The notes: generated by a model not told the origin, from the letters alone. Counted from the stretch's first letter, positions 1-13,192 are shown. The stretch is 64,000 nucleotides of DNA from Adineta steineri (GCA_905250115.1 CAJNOI010000116.1:92993-156992); one strand, 5' to 3'. Translations and numbers: made by a program.

Positions 1-975
1 TGGTACACTTAGTTTTTGACATTGAATTGAGAGTGCGAGGGTTTATTATTCATTCACATCTACACCCACACCCTCAACAATTGTGCTTCAGTCATTTGTT
101 TTCTGTATGTGGCATATTGAATTGTGAAAGGATTCAGTTGTTTTATCTAGCTAATTACTCATTTTACTGATGATGAGGTAAAGTGAAGTGCTTTTTGATG
201 TTTCACAGATGAATGTTTGCGATAGAATGGCTATAATAGAACAGGTATTGCTGATCGACTTTTGATTGTTCCAAATGATCTAAGTGATATTTTTTGGTCA
301 AATTCTGTCCTTTGCTACGAATGAGAGAGAGAGAGCTAATGAAGTTTATGATCATATGACTGTAACATAAAAAATGATACTATTCGTATTTGATATTTAT
401 CATTATTCTGAAAAGATGAACTGCTTGATGTTCTTCAAAAAAGATTTAATTAATTCATTTTGTTAACGATAATCGACGAAAGTGTTAAGACAGGTCTCAA
501 CACAACTTTCCAAAATGATCATATCAGAAAACTATTTCAGACACTAATTTTGAAATGTGTTAAGCAGGTTTGAATTCTATTTTATCCTTAGCCTGACATT
601 TTTTCTTATCATTCTCACTCTATAAGTAATATTATTAAGGATGAAAACTACATTGATACAAAATTTTATTACATAACAAGCTGATAAATTCATATGAGAA
701 CTGTTTTCAGAAGCAACACTTTCGAAACTTGTGAGATTTCGTCCTGATAGCGGATATGGATGTACATGATGAATAAATTTTCGTCTTCATTTTTCAACAA
801 GTTAACAATAATATCACCATACATTCATCAGATTTGTCTTTCCATTATTCAATAGTCTATGCAAAAGACAGAAAATGTTGTTCTGTTTTATCGATATTTC
901 TCGATTAATTATCAAATCAAAGCGAATACTATACTAATAAATTAGAAAAGTTCTGAAATAATAAAGAAATATTGA
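1..975. other. Spacer with telomere-like palindrome and decayed coding remnants
   Basis: Positions about 31-80 hold a telomere-like element (GAGTGCGAGGG, then CACATCTACACCCACACCCTC). Plus-strand stretches at about 240-326 (reading TGIADRLLIVPNDLSDIFW) and 411-580 (reading DELLDVLQKRFN, an in-frame stop, then TIIDESVKTGLNTTFQND) look like coding remnants. I cannot assign them. The rest shows nothing recognisable. Confidence 0.35.
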
Positions 976-3900
976 TTACTGATGAATAAGTCGTCGCCAT
1001 CGTCTGAATGATTTTTGAAATGTTTTTCTGTACAATGCTGAAGGAAGGACAAAAACAATAAAGATAAGCATCGATGGAGTGAATGAAATGAAATAACCAA
1101 AAATAAATAATAATCGATTGTTTGATGGATTGACACATTCTGACAACATTGACATAATCAGACGGGGTAAGGACAGAATTAGAAGAACAATCGGACTAAT
1201 CAATAACTGTTTGTGTTCATTAAATTGATGATAAACATGTTCCCTTAGAGCTTGTCTTGTTTGAGCTGCTGATCGTTGCTGGGCTGATCCGAATATGATG
1301 AATAAAGCAGAACCAAGATTGATAATACATGGACCGACAAGATGAAAAAATAAGATGATTGTATTGTATTGTTGAACAAAAGGGGAATAACGAGTTAAAC
1401 ACCATCTATCGATATCTACTTTGGTCGTCTCTGTCTTCATTTCATATAATTCTCGATATATAGGTTCGTGAATGACTGAAACCATGATACACAATGGTAA
1501 GATAAGAATTATCCATCGAGCTATGCGTTGACTTTTCTGTTTATTGAAGTTGATTCCTTTGAAAACGAGTATCGCTCTTTCAATGGCTACACAAGCATTG
1601 AGCCAAGCATCCAAATATAGACAAAGCTTGAGAAGAGGTTCGATCAATATACAACCTCTTCGAACAACAGAAACTGGAATTGTTAAATTCATTTGAGTGA
1701 GAACAACAAACCAAAACTTCACTACAAACATGCTAATTGTAAGAAAAGAAGTAATTGATGATGCTAAGAGATAAATGCCACATCCAACTTTTCGTAGATC
1801 TTTATTTTGAAATGTTATTAGAGACAAAATACTATTGATGAAACCTCCAACAAACATAATCATCGTCGCAGCGGCATTAGTTTTTACCAATATTGTTTGG
1901 TCAGTCATTGTCATGTTTGTTCGAATTTGGTCACGTAAAATATCATCGAGAGTGACACCAACACTTTTTTTGTAGAACTGACATTTTTGACCAATGAAAC
2001 AATTGGTTAGACTTTGAACTGAAGAAAAAAATGCATTGCCATCAAAGGATGAGATCAATCTTTTTTGACTTAACAAAGTCATGTAGGAGTAAATTTGTAA
2101 GCAAAAATAGTTTATGAAAGTCATTTATCTATACGTGATATGTGTTGTCGAGATTAGATTTCTATATTCCTATTTTTATCTGATTGGAAGAAAATTACCC
2201 ATTTTTAAAAGAAAGAGTTCCGATTTGATTCTATTTTTTGACAATAATTCTATTAAATTATACGATCTATTTGAAATTCTCAGATCTTTTATTGTTCAAG
2301 AGTGAAAATGGAGTCCAGAGAATATTGTAATTCTCTGTTAATGATTTATAAAATAATATAAAATACTTACTGTAAGAATTAAGAGTGATGTTATTTGGAC
2401 CAGATGCTAGAATGGAAAAGTTTCCTGTCATATTTGGAGAAGATGTTGTCAACACTAATATGTATGTAGTGCTAGTGCGAAGATAAACGATGAACTTGAA
2501 ATTTTGATAAGTACAGCTTCGATAATCCTGTTTGAGTAGATTCTCAACACGATTCATTGGATTAAAATCATCTTCGTAAATATCACCAAATGTATTTATA
2601 CTGCTAGAACTACTCAGAGCATAGTATCCAGTTTCAATCACACCCATTCGTATAGTTTGATAGTAATAATTTGATTTTTGACAATCTCGAGAATATGTTT
2701 GACTATTTGCTGTTAGCTCTGATGAATAGTTCGATTGCACATCATCTGAATATTTTATTTCGATGACTGATGGATAACCTATATGATGAAAATAAAAATA
2801 ACAGTCGAGATTCATGATAGCTCTTGACTGACTAAGAGAAAGACGAATTGTCTGGGTGTAAGAAAGAAAATTGAGCATCATAAGTCATCTCTTATATACC
2901 GGGAATATCGAAAGGACTGCCGAAGTTGAATCTAGCTTTCTGAAGAGAGAACTGTCTATAATGTCACTCTCAATGAATAATCAAGTTGTATATGAATTTT
3001 GAATAACTTTTTTATTTCGGAAATGGATAATATCCCAATGTTTTAGATAGAAAAAAATGGTTTATTTATAGTCTAGTTCTCCTACTATTTTAGTTTATTG
3101 AAAAATTAAAGTATGTGAAGATATCTTTTAGGTTCATGCAAAATAAAAATATGTTTATATTTTTTATCTACGATAAGTTATATTTAAATGTTTGCAGCAT
3201 TTTTTTACTATAGGAACATTGAGTGAAAGGATATTTTTTAACAAAAAGCAAAGTTCTTTTTTCATTTTATGACCATGAGCAGGGATTCATGCCGATTTGT
3301 ATATTATTCACATCAGTTAGCGATCGACTGAAATGGGTCTGTATTGAAGGAGATTGATCTGATCCTATTCACGATATTCTGTTATTTGATGGATTTAATA
3401 TAGCTGTTTATGTGAAGCTTTCTTCTTATAATACAAACGTCATCTTACAAACCAAGTTTTTATTTGTGAATATGCCAAACTCAACTAAATACTTATGCTA
3501 ACGTTGACAGTTATTCACTTAAAAGTTGTAGTGAAAGCACTTACTAATATTCTTGAGATCAACATTATATAGACCGGATACAAAGATCGGGAATGCACCT
3601 ATCTTATTAGAATTTGACGTTGTCACAACCAATATGTATGTAATACTACTCTCAAGAGCAATTGTGAATTTAAAATAAAACGGCTTGCAGCTGTCATCAT
3701 AATATTTGTGTTGATTTTCATCTGGATTGGATGGATTGAAAGAATTTTCGTAAATAGAGCCGGATGTGTGTTCATTGCTTTTGCTGAAGAAAGTGTAAAG
3801 GCCGCTTCTACGAACATTCACTTGTATCGCTTCATAGTAAGAACTTGAACTTGAACACTGAGGGAAATACGTTGAACTGTTCGTTGTCAATTTTGATCTG

Positions 3901-6900
3901 TAAACTGTTTGAACAGCTGATGAAGTATTCCCTAACGAAAAAGAAAATCGATTCAGTTTTGTATAATATGGAAATGAGTATAAACTATTTGAAATATTAT
4001 TTTCTCTCTCAGATAGATTTACCGAAAGCAACTGAAAATGATATAAATCTTAGTTTCTATCGAAGAGAAGTATCTGTGTGTTATTTTATAGATTGAGTTT
4101 ATCTATATTTTTATTGATTACGAATAAGTGCAGCTGATTATTCACTGAAATATTATAGATACTCACATATACGACTGAAATTGATATAACTTAGGCCAGA
4201 TACTTGAATTGAAACATTTCCTTTTACATTTGGAGAAGGTGCCATCATAACAAAAATGTATTTCATGTTGGCTTGGCAAAAAGCTACGAGCTGAAGCTGA
4301 CCTCCGTTTTCGTACTCTGCACTACGACTGAGGAAATTTTTAGACATATCGGATGGATTAAAGTTATTCGTGTAGATGTAAACGTCCCTGATTTTCATTT
4401 CGCTGTTGATTAAAAAAGCATAATGACCAGTTACAGTGACCTTCATTTGTATCGCTTCATAATACCAATCAAACTCTGAACAATCTTTGAAATACATTGA
4501 AGTATTTAGCGTGAACGATGATGAATACATTGATTTCGTTAGCAGTAATGAGTTATCTATTGAATGAAAAAAGCAATGAGTATTTGCATTTAGAATAAAG
4601 AAAAGAAATGACTGCACATATTCTTTGTTTGCTCTTCACTCTGGTTACTAATGAGAGTTGAATCGTTTGTTTCAGAGCAATACTTTCGATAGAAAAATGA
4701 AGAAAAACATATAATAAAATATCTATTTAGCGTCCAAAATTCGTATGTTCTTTCTAGGAGACATTGTAATAATTACAATAAAGAAATTTTTATAAAACCT
4801 TGCATACAAAAACGAGTACAACTTTGGACTAAAAAAATCTGATAAGTAATACACTTAAAAATTTATGACTTCTTCATCATCATCTTTATCTTCAAACTTT
4901 TCTTTTTTCATAGATAAAATGCAGAACATCAGTTTTTTTGTTGATATCACTAAGCATAAAAATAAACTATCTGATGAAACTATTTCATAAAGTTCTAGTC
5001 AATCTACGAGTATGACACGACATCATCAAGAAAATGTTGGTTGGAAGTGACATTCAATTCATTGTTAAAATATTACAAGAACGATTCTTTAGTTATTTTC
5101 TATTCTGATAAAGTGTATCTCGAATAATCAGGTAAGGATAGAACTTTTTCCTTCTTCTCGTTCTTCGCATTTTTCTGTGAAGACACTGACCTACGTTTTA
5201 TAAAATCATTGTATTCATTATTTTCTATAGCCAGCAGCAGTAAGTGAGCGCAGATAATGGTGAATCAAAGAAAATTTAAAGAAAAATTGAACAAAAAGAG
5301 CTGAATCCATCTCTGATTTTTCAACTAAATACATAGACACTCTAACTTTCATCTGTATCATGCAACTAACGTGACGATAATTTTATTGATTGACTTTTGT
5401 AGAGAATTATGAATAAGCAAGGTTTTTATTTTATAACAATACTATATTAGGATGAAACACGAAATTTGAATTTTATTATTCAGTAATTCAGTTGGAAATC
5501 CCTTAGGAGCTTTATTTCCATCCTAATCTTATAGAGTTATTTTTTTTCTTAATTTTCCCTGATTAAATATTAACTGAAATGTTGTTAAAGACTTTATTTG
5601 ATTCTTCTACACTTACTACACAATTCTTCCAAATATTGAAATTTTTGAATTCGATTATTCACTCGATCAGTCACAAATATGTTCCCAGAATGATCGAAAC
5701 TTAAACTAACTGGAATATTCAATTGATTAGACTGTGAACCCCCTTCATAACATCCAACTAAACATTGAAATCCATCCAAGCTTGAACCAACAATGCGATG
5801 ATTATTACGATCCACAATGAATAAATATTTCTCAGCATCTAATATAATTCCAGTGGGATAGTAAAGTTCGATTGTTGGAGTTTGTGATTTATATCCAGCT
5901 ACTGTGATGCCATTTGATTCTCCTGACTGAAATAGCTGAACACGATTATTTAAACAATCTGCCACATATAAATCCAAATTCACATCGACAAAGATTCCAG
6001 CAGGATCAGCAAATTGATCCAAAGCTGATCCTCTAATACCTGTTCCAGCAGCAACACGATTTGAATTCATCTCAGAATCATGTAATGATCTTTTCACTAC
6101 TTGATCATTAAAGGACATTGAACAGTAAAGAGTATCATTGATATCGATAAACAAACCATCACATGATGAGTTGACATTCATCACCGTGACAAAGGTACCT
6201 GTTGCTGCACTCCATTTTTGCACTAGACGATTATAATCACCATCATCAATATAAATATCACCATTTGATGTCACGAAGAGAGAACGAGGTTGTGTAAAAT
6301 TACCATGAATGATCATTGTTGGATTGAGATTCTCTTCATGCCATATTACAATTGTGTTATTTTCTCGATTAGCGACATAGATTGTATTGTTTGTGTTCAC
6401 AAAAATGGCGACAGGATCTTCACCAACAATCGATTGATTAGCAAAAGTACTTCCATTAGAATTCCAAGTGGCTGTTTGACAAAACTTTGGTTGATTGAAT
6501 GAAAGGGCTAAAAAAGAGAAAAATAGAATATCAGAGGAGAACTGTAAACGAAATGAATTTGTTAATTTGTATATTTATAGAAGAAAAACAAAGTTTCTTC
6601 AAAGAAATTTTTCATGAAAAGACATTCGGAAATGTGTTTAGATTGATTTTAGCAATGATTTTTATTAATTCTCATATGAATTATCAATTGTGATATTGTT
6701 GAAATATTTTTGTTTATGCCGTTGATGTTGATTATTTCAGATAAAAGGTTTTCTTATTATTTTTTGTTGTAAAATCTTGTGGCATATCTGAATAAATTGC
6801 ATCAAAGAAAATAGTCAAATAAAAGAATTTATTTATGTAAAAACAACAAAATAAATAGAAAAGAAGGAATTTTTATGAATCTAATTTGTATTCTCTGCAA

Positions 6901-9707
6901 TTAAATATTATGATAACTATTCAAAAAACAAACAATCAATCAAACATTTCTTCATGACTACAATTCATTTTTTATAATATTTCATATTGAAATTTATCTC
7001 TCTCAAAGCGAAATAATGACTAAATTCAGTTTTTACATAAAAAAGAAGAAAAATTAGCTGTTAGAATTATGATATTTTATTTGTCTTATTTTTCTCGAAC
7101 CAAACATATCGAAATATGAAATATGAAATATGAAGTTAAATCATAGAATAATTTATATTAAAACTGTATCGACAGAGATATGAACAGATTTTATTTCGAT
7201 GAAAATTGTTTTACTAATGAAATATTCTGCGAGACATATGAAGTGAAACATGAAAGTTCTTTCTCTAACTACATTAAGGACACAACTTTTGCTTTCTCTA
7301 TTCTGTAATCTCTACAAAAAAAACAAAGATTGTTTGTCTTAGGCGATTGAGACATGGCTTTGTCTAATCTAAATATTTTATTTCTTTAGACACTTTCTTT
7401 ACATATTGTTTTAATTAATCTTTCTCGACCATTTTTTTTTTCTTTCGTTTTTTATATTGAAATGTTTTCATTAACTTCTGTTACCTATCTATTCACATCT
7501 CTTCATTTCATTCAACTTTTCTTCAACTTACCAAAAGAATCTTTCATCAATAAAAATTTTTGGATTCGATGATTTGTATAATCAGTAACAAACATGTTTC
7601 CAGACTGATCAAAGCTAAAACTAAATGGATCATACAATTGATTGGATTGTAAACCCTTTCCAAAACATCCAACTAAACATCGAAAACCATCCAAGCTTGA
7701 ACCAACAATGCGATGATAGTTACGATCCACAATGAATAAATATTTGTCAGTATCTAATATAATTTTAGTTGGACAATTAAGTGTAATTGTTGGATTTAGT
7801 GATTCTTCTCCAGCCACTGTGATGCCATTTGATACTCCTGACTGAAATAACTGAACTCGATGATTTTCACAATCTGCCACACATAAATCCAAGTTTACAT
7901 CGACAAAGATTCCAAGAGGCCAATGGAGTTGATTCGAGTTTGATCCTAGACTACCTGTCCCAGCAGCAACATGATTTGAATTTATCTCATAATCATTTAA
8001 CGATCTTTTCACTACTTGATGATGCTCAGACATTGAACAATAAAGAGTATCGTTGATATCGACAAATAAACCTTCACATGATGAGTTGACATTCATCACT
8101 GTGACAAAAGTACTTGTTTCTACCATGTATTTCAGCACATGACCATTATAATCACCATCATCAATATAAATATCACCATTTGATGTCACGAAGAGAGAAT
8201 GAGATTCTGTAAAATTACCAGAAATGATCATTGTTGGATTGACACTCTCTTCTTGCCAAACTACAATTGTGTTATTTTCTTGATTAGCGATATAGATTGT
8301 GTTGTTTGTGTTCACAAAAATGGCCATAGGATTTTTGCCAATAACCGATCGATCAGCAATAGTAATTCCATTAGAATCCCAAATGGGTGTTGGAGAAAAC
8401 TTTGGCTGATTGAATGAAAGAGCTAAAAACAAGAAAAATAGAATATTAGAGAACTGTAAAGTAAATGAAATTGTTAGTTTATGTTTTTGTGGGGAGGATT
8501 CATTGAGATTAATTTTGAAAACATTTCTTTGTTTGTTGTTGTATTTTCCCGTATGATTTGTAAATATCAACTAAGAAAGGGCTAAATTTATCGAAAAAGA
8601 TCAGCTTCATTTATTGATTTGTTTTGTTGTAGAAGAAAAATAATTATACTTGATCCTTGAAAAGATATGATTATCATTGAAGACAAAAAAATAATCAAGT
8701 ATTTTTTTGTTTGCCCAACGAAAATGAATTCGAAGGAGGAAAAAGGAATTGTTTAGGATGAAAAAGACTTTACTGGAACTGATTGATATTTAAACACAAG
8801 TAACGTTCGTCGTCACAACTCATTGCATCCTCGACCTTGAGAATGTGGTTATGTGAATCTGAGTGTGGGTATTGGTATCGGTAATGAATCCGAACTAAAA
8901 ACACAGCCATAGCCATACCCTCTCCCACGCACTTTTATCCCAAATCACTCGCTTCCAGTCACTCGCCCACCTCCTACCCTATTTCACCCATTTCCGCCGA
9001 CTTTTAACCTATTTCACCCACTTCTACTCTATTTGGCCCATTTCCACCCACATCCACCTCATTTCACCCAGCCCACCCACTTCTACCCTATTTCACCAAC
9101 ACCAACTCAGTTTCACCCATCCCTGACCTATTCCACCCAGACTCACTGTTTTAGACCCGCGCTGATATATTTGGAAGTAGATGTTTTTTTGACCGTTGAC
9201 CTGCCACAAACATACAAACTATTTTATTTCATATGACCCTAGCTACAGTCGAGGGAAAAATACCTTTGAAATTCAAAATTAGTTCTCGTTTTTATATGAA
9301 AAACATTGTGAATTTACTGATATTAAATCATTTGAATTAGATATCATCATCTTTGTCTACGATCTGCATTCGCTCAATGCCACCGTTATCATCGATTACA
9401 AAAGCCTACTAAATCTCATCACCATCTATATTCTCACTCAACTTCTGTGCGCTCTAATCATACTCTCACCTATTCACATGCGAAAAATACCCATAACGCT
9501 ATTCAATACTTGTGAAAAGGGTAAATATATGAAAGTCGTCAAGACTGTGACGATTTTGTATTTTGTTCTATAGTAGAGACTTAGCGACTAATGTCATTTG
9601 TGTAATAGCTGATGTTCAGTCTGTGATAAATAAAAGTATTTACCTGATGTTTCATTGTTGCAAATGAACAGAAGAATAACGATAAATATGTAGATATTCC
9701 ACATCAT
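976..9707 (-). CDS. NHL-NHL-beta-module x3-7TM chimeric receptor (7 exons, about 1357 aa)
   Basis: Exons 5' to 3' on the minus strand: 9707-9644, 8422-7532, 6507-5617, 4556-4167, 3931-3545, 2778-2371, 2018-976. Every junction has GT/AG and is phase 1, and the lengths sum to 4074 nt, exactly 1358 codons with stop. Exon 1 (MMWNIYIFIVILLFICNNETS) is a signal peptide. Residues about 22-318 and 319-615 are NHL-type beta-propeller modules with repeated DxNNRIQ/VADxxNHRVQLF-like strands. Residues 616-1010 hold three related modules of about 130 aa with FNP, YILVxTT and G-FSI-SG motifs. Residues 1011-1357 carry seven hydrophobic segments, with an ERA motif after TM3 and LPSALYRK after TM7. It probably acts as a plasma-membrane sensor; the ligand is unknown. 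The alternative is that NHL exons and 7TM exons belong to separate genes, but the uniform phase and absence of intervening stop exons favour one gene. No transcript was seen. Confidence 0.8.
5617..6507 (-). CDS. Second NHL-propeller exon of the receptor (891 nt)
   Basis: A symmetric phase 1-1 exon of 297 codons, acceptor AG at 6508-6509 and donor GTAAGT at 5611-5616. Its blades match those of exon 7532-8422 almost position by position (YVANRENNTIVIW, YIDDGDYNRLVQKW, VADCLNNRVQLF, VTDRVNNRIQKF). Reading through the donor gives a stop 18 nt later, so an ORF-only view would call a short free-standing NHL protein. The donor and phase suggest it joins the beta-module exon at 4556. Confidence 0.8.
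7532..8422 (-). CDS. First NHL-propeller exon of the receptor (891 nt)
   Basis: A symmetric phase 1-1 exon coding 297 residues, beginning ALSFNQPKF. The acceptor follows a pyrimidine tract at 8423-8424 and the donor is GTAAGT at 7526-7531. It contains repeated NHL-like blades such as YIANQENNTIVVW, YIDDGDYNGHVLKY and VADCENHRVQLF. It is a close copy of the next exon at 5617-6507 and has exactly the same length, so it arose by tandem exon duplication. Confidence 0.82.
8831..9140. repeat. Telomere-like half-palindrome plus C-rich degenerate minisatellite in intron 1
   Basis: Within the 1.2-kb first intron of the receptor gene. A G-rich arm at about 8838-8870 (CTTGAGAATGTGGTTATGTG and GAGTGTGGGTATTGG) is followed at about 8941-9140 by many degenerate copies of a roughly 20-nt unit related to ACCTATTTCACCCACTTCT. 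The 67-codon plus-strand ORF at 9033-9236 is only this repeat read in one frame. Confidence 0.7.
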
Positions 9708-11229
9708 TTAACAAGATTTTATTTGATGAATTAGTTAACTAATAAAATAATCTTCTTTTTCTTTGCCTTCGATGAAAACAAATGGCACTCATTGTAGATT
9801 TTTTCTCTAGTTATATCTCTCTCTTTCTCTCATTTATTTATTTCACCATAACACACAAAGAGAAAAAATAGTGTTCTACCGAAGGTTTCGTCGTAGGTAA
9901 GATAAGAAATTCGTTTTTGAATTTTATATTTTTGATTGAATTTCATTCTTTTCCAAATTTGAAAACACAGAATAAAATTTAAATTCGACATGATCCTTTT
10001 CTCTTTTTTTCTGATTTTATTGAAAACTTTTGATTTTAGTGAAGAAGAACGTGATGAAGAGAAAGAAGAATTGTTGAAAATCTGTATTAATCATCGGACG
10101 TGTTTTAACTAAAAATAAGATATCAACTATCATCGTCAATAAGTGATCGACGTCAATGAGTAAGTCATGATTAGTTTGATGTCTTTTTTTATTTGGCTCT
10201 ATTAAATAATCTGCTTTGTCAGGACTCACTTTTAATCACGTTCTTTATTTCTCTATGCGCAATAAGTATTTCTATGATAAAAGTTTTTCTCTTCAAGTAT
10301 TGCGATCTGTTTTAGAATAAAAACTCATTAGACATATACAAAGCAGAATTGTTCATCGCGATACGATTTATTTTTCTAAGGCACATGAAAAAGATGCATG
10401 AATTCAACTCGAAATTGAATATTTTCAAGAACAACACTCTGGTAATGGATGAATCTTATCAATTAGTAACACTAGTTCTATTCAAATATAATTACAGTTG
10501 CGAAACGCAATTCAATAATCTAATAATTTTTACAATCTGGTAGTGACGAGTTTTCAAGCACAATGGAAATCTTTGATTCAAATTGTTTTTTCAACTAGAG
10601 ATGAGAAACGCATCGGTGTTGTGAGTGAGCCAAAAGTAAATCATCATTCTCATAGCCTCACACAAGTCTTCACCCTAAAAATCTGCAGGACACACCTGAA
10701 TATTTTTTTTGTTAGAGATAGAGCAAACAAACTCAATATTAACAATCATTCGTCAATGTTTTTTATCAATTTTAACATAAGATTCTTCTTCTTAATAAAT
10801 ATTATTATGATTTTCGCAAAATAAAGTATTGAATATCTATTAAGAACGAAACATAGAAGAAGAATTCTGTGCCTTTGCAATCGATATTTTTAAGAATAGA
10901 GTAAAAACAACGCAAGTTAATCTTTGTGGATAGATATTGATGCAAGAAACTAAAATAAATATTTACTTATTTAATAATCAGTCATGTTTCTTTTTTATCT
11001 CAATAACAAAAGAAAGATAGAGATCATTCATGTGTCATATATTTCTCCTTAATAAAATATTGCATTATAATACAGAAATATTGACTTCTTTTCTTTGAGG
11101 GTTTGATTTTTGTAAAAAATCTTGTGAGATACGAAATAGTATATCAATAACTTCTAAGGTAGCACACAGCATCTATGGGCAATATAAAAAAAAAAGAAAA
11201 GTAGAATTGAATTATTTCTCGATTGCGCT
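9708..11229. other. Gene-poor spacer upstream of the receptor gene
   Basis: AT-rich sequence with short ORFs (70 codons at 10017-10229 minus, 93 codons at 10543-10824 plus) that have low-complexity composition and no recognisable motif. The promoter of the receptor gene should lie just right of 9707, but no clear core element stands out. Confidence 0.4.
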
Positions 11230-11640
11230 CAACTCCTAGCTGGATTATTTGTTCTATTGGCTATAATTGCTTATACTGTCATGCAAAATAATACCGAAAT
11301 ATCAATTGCATAAGAAAATCGTTAACAAGATTTAAAAATAGCTGATGAACAAGAAGAAGCAACTTTAGTTCATTATTTTTATTCATTAGGTAAATTATTA
11401 TAAAAGAATGTGAAACTAATGAATCGAACGAATATTGCTCGATTTAAGACATTAACAGCTTTGACACAATTAAAATCAAAATGAAAAGGTTATCTTATGC
11501 GAACATTAATCGGGAATAAATTAATTACTATGAATCATGACAAAAATTTAATTCTCGGTTTATCTTTAGCTGATTTAATAGGCCTTGATTTAACCACGAA
11601 TATGCTTGTAAATAATGCAATAATGTGTGCTAACTTCAAT
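11230..11640 (+). pseudogene. Decayed membrane-anchored protein with leucine/aspartate-rich tail
   Basis: One continuous plus-strand frame, with no frameshift, encodes a hydrophobic segment (LLAGLFVLLAIIAYTV), then a helical region (IADEQEEATLVHYFYSLGKLL, FKTLTALTQLKSK), then LILGLSLADLIGLDL, which resembles the A(D/N)LxxLDL pattern of pentapeptide-like repeats. It is interrupted by three TAA and one TGA. The stops lie where CAA (Gln) or similar codons would fit. No start codon or promoter is visible. The family name is inference; the decay is seen directly. Confidence 0.5.
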
Positions 11641-12029
11641 TGTTCTCTGCTATACTTTGGTATCTGAAAGAATTTTTTTGCTTGCTTTACTTCAGTCTCC
11701 TTCACAGACAAAAAGTTGTTTTTCTTTGTTCTCACACGCTCTTTTCCGGAAAAAAAGCCATTCCCGCTCCCGTAAGAGGAAAAGTAAATCATTTCATAGC
11801 TTGACAATAGGTAGTAGGTCTGCTGTTGATTTTTGTCTTTCAGCGCACATAGGTATATATCGAAGTCAGGAAGAATGTGAGAACAATCTTGTAGATGTAG
11901 GTAAGGACTAAGAAAAGATACTACCATACCTATCCTAGAACAGTTGCAAGAAGCTTCCAAACTTTTTAAGCACTATCAACATAAAATCTTCAGAAGTTTG
12001 TTAGGATCACCGCTAGGTATTAGGGACCA

Positions 12030-12095
12030 GCTTGAGAATGTAGGTGTAGATAAAGGATAACGATTGTCGCTCACTCACATCCACCCCTCTTTCAA
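12030..12095. repeat. Telomere-like palindrome
   Basis: Left arm GCTTGAGAATGTAGGTGTAG and right arm CACTCACATCCACCCCTC, separated by about 25 nt. Degenerate member of the dispersed family. Confidence 0.6.
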
Positions 12096-13100
12096 TGTAA
12101 TAAGTGACATTTTATCAAGTGTGATAATATATTTCGATTTCTGATAGAAGTTTTCACACTGATTTGTTCATAAACTCATTAGAATTATATTTAATAATGG
12201 ATTATTTGGAACACTAATTCTATATTTGATTGATTAGTTTTTTAAAAGATATCTCTCACAGATTTACGTGAGCAAATAATAAGAAGAAAAATGACTAGTC
12301 ATTTACTACCCGATACGATATGTTTAGAACCGTCGTTTTTTGAATTAATCCTGATTTTGTTTGCTTTTGAAACGCTTTTCAGTACTCTCACTGTACAGAT
12401 AAAAATTAGTTTCATCTTTTTACTCCCTACTGTAGTAGAAAAGAAACACTCTTTTCTCTTGTTTCTTTCAATGAGGAAAGGTAATGGAAAAAGAGTATGC
12501 CATCTGTTTCACCTTCAACAACATATTATGCGTTTTGTAATAAATAGAAGTCGTCATCAGCGACGACCGCCGCTTACATTATATCTTGTTAGTTTTGAAG
12601 AGTAAATAAAAAAATATAAAATTTTGGTTTCCATGGTGCAGCTGCTTTACAGAAGAAGCAGTATACAATTACTACCTACTCTTTCTCTGATACGATAGTC
12701 GAAGAAAAGAATCATTTTTTTCTCTTTTTAACCAAGTCAACCCTACTTTGGCGAATCAGATTTCTAGAAAGAAGAAAGTACACCACAGCATTTCATTTAT
12801 AGTTGGAAAGAAAAGGAAGAGAGCCGTTTCAAACAACGTTTCCTTCGTAATATTACTTCAAATAATCAAATACTTAGTGAGTATTGTCATAAATATAAAC
12901 CGGATAAAAACCAATACTAATTGGAATTCAAAGCGTTTTCTCATTGATGTATTTACAAACAGATCGAAAATTCATTAGAAACCCACAAACAGTGTATTTT
13001 TTGAACTGATTCTTGATTTTGTCTTTGTAACTTCTATCATTTTTCAAATGATGTTACTCTGATCTGTCATATACACTTTGATATGAAACCAGAGAGGACA

Positions 13101-13192
13101 ATTTTGGGTGTGGGTGTGGGTGTAGAATGAATAGCATAACCACATCTACACCCTTACCAACGCTCACGTCCCCATTCACATCCACATTCTTG
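13101..13192. repeat. Telomere-like palindrome with three TGTGGG units
   Basis: Left arm TTGGGTGTGGGTGTGGGTG. The right side holds several C-rich pieces (CCACATCTACACCCTTACC, CATTCACATCCACATTC). It lies 400 nt upstream of the NYN-domain gene. Confidence 0.75.

Noticed and set aside
5594..6400. A free-standing 268-aa NHL protein starting at GTG
   Set aside because: The frame extends upstream to a good acceptor at 6508 and contains a phase-1 GTAAGT donor before the stop, so it is an internal exon.
9033..9236. 67-codon plus-strand ORF
   Set aside because: It is the C-rich minisatellite read in one frame (HPHPPHFTQPTHFYP-like) and lies in the receptor's first intron.
11535..11960. 141-codon minus-strand ORF
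   Set aside because: Its C-terminal part is antisense to a decayed plus-strand coding frame and the rest is low complexity; no motif or splice context.
12291..12605. 104-codon plus-strand ORF
   Set aside because: Rich in Phe/Leu from T-rich DNA, no family resemblance, no partner exons.
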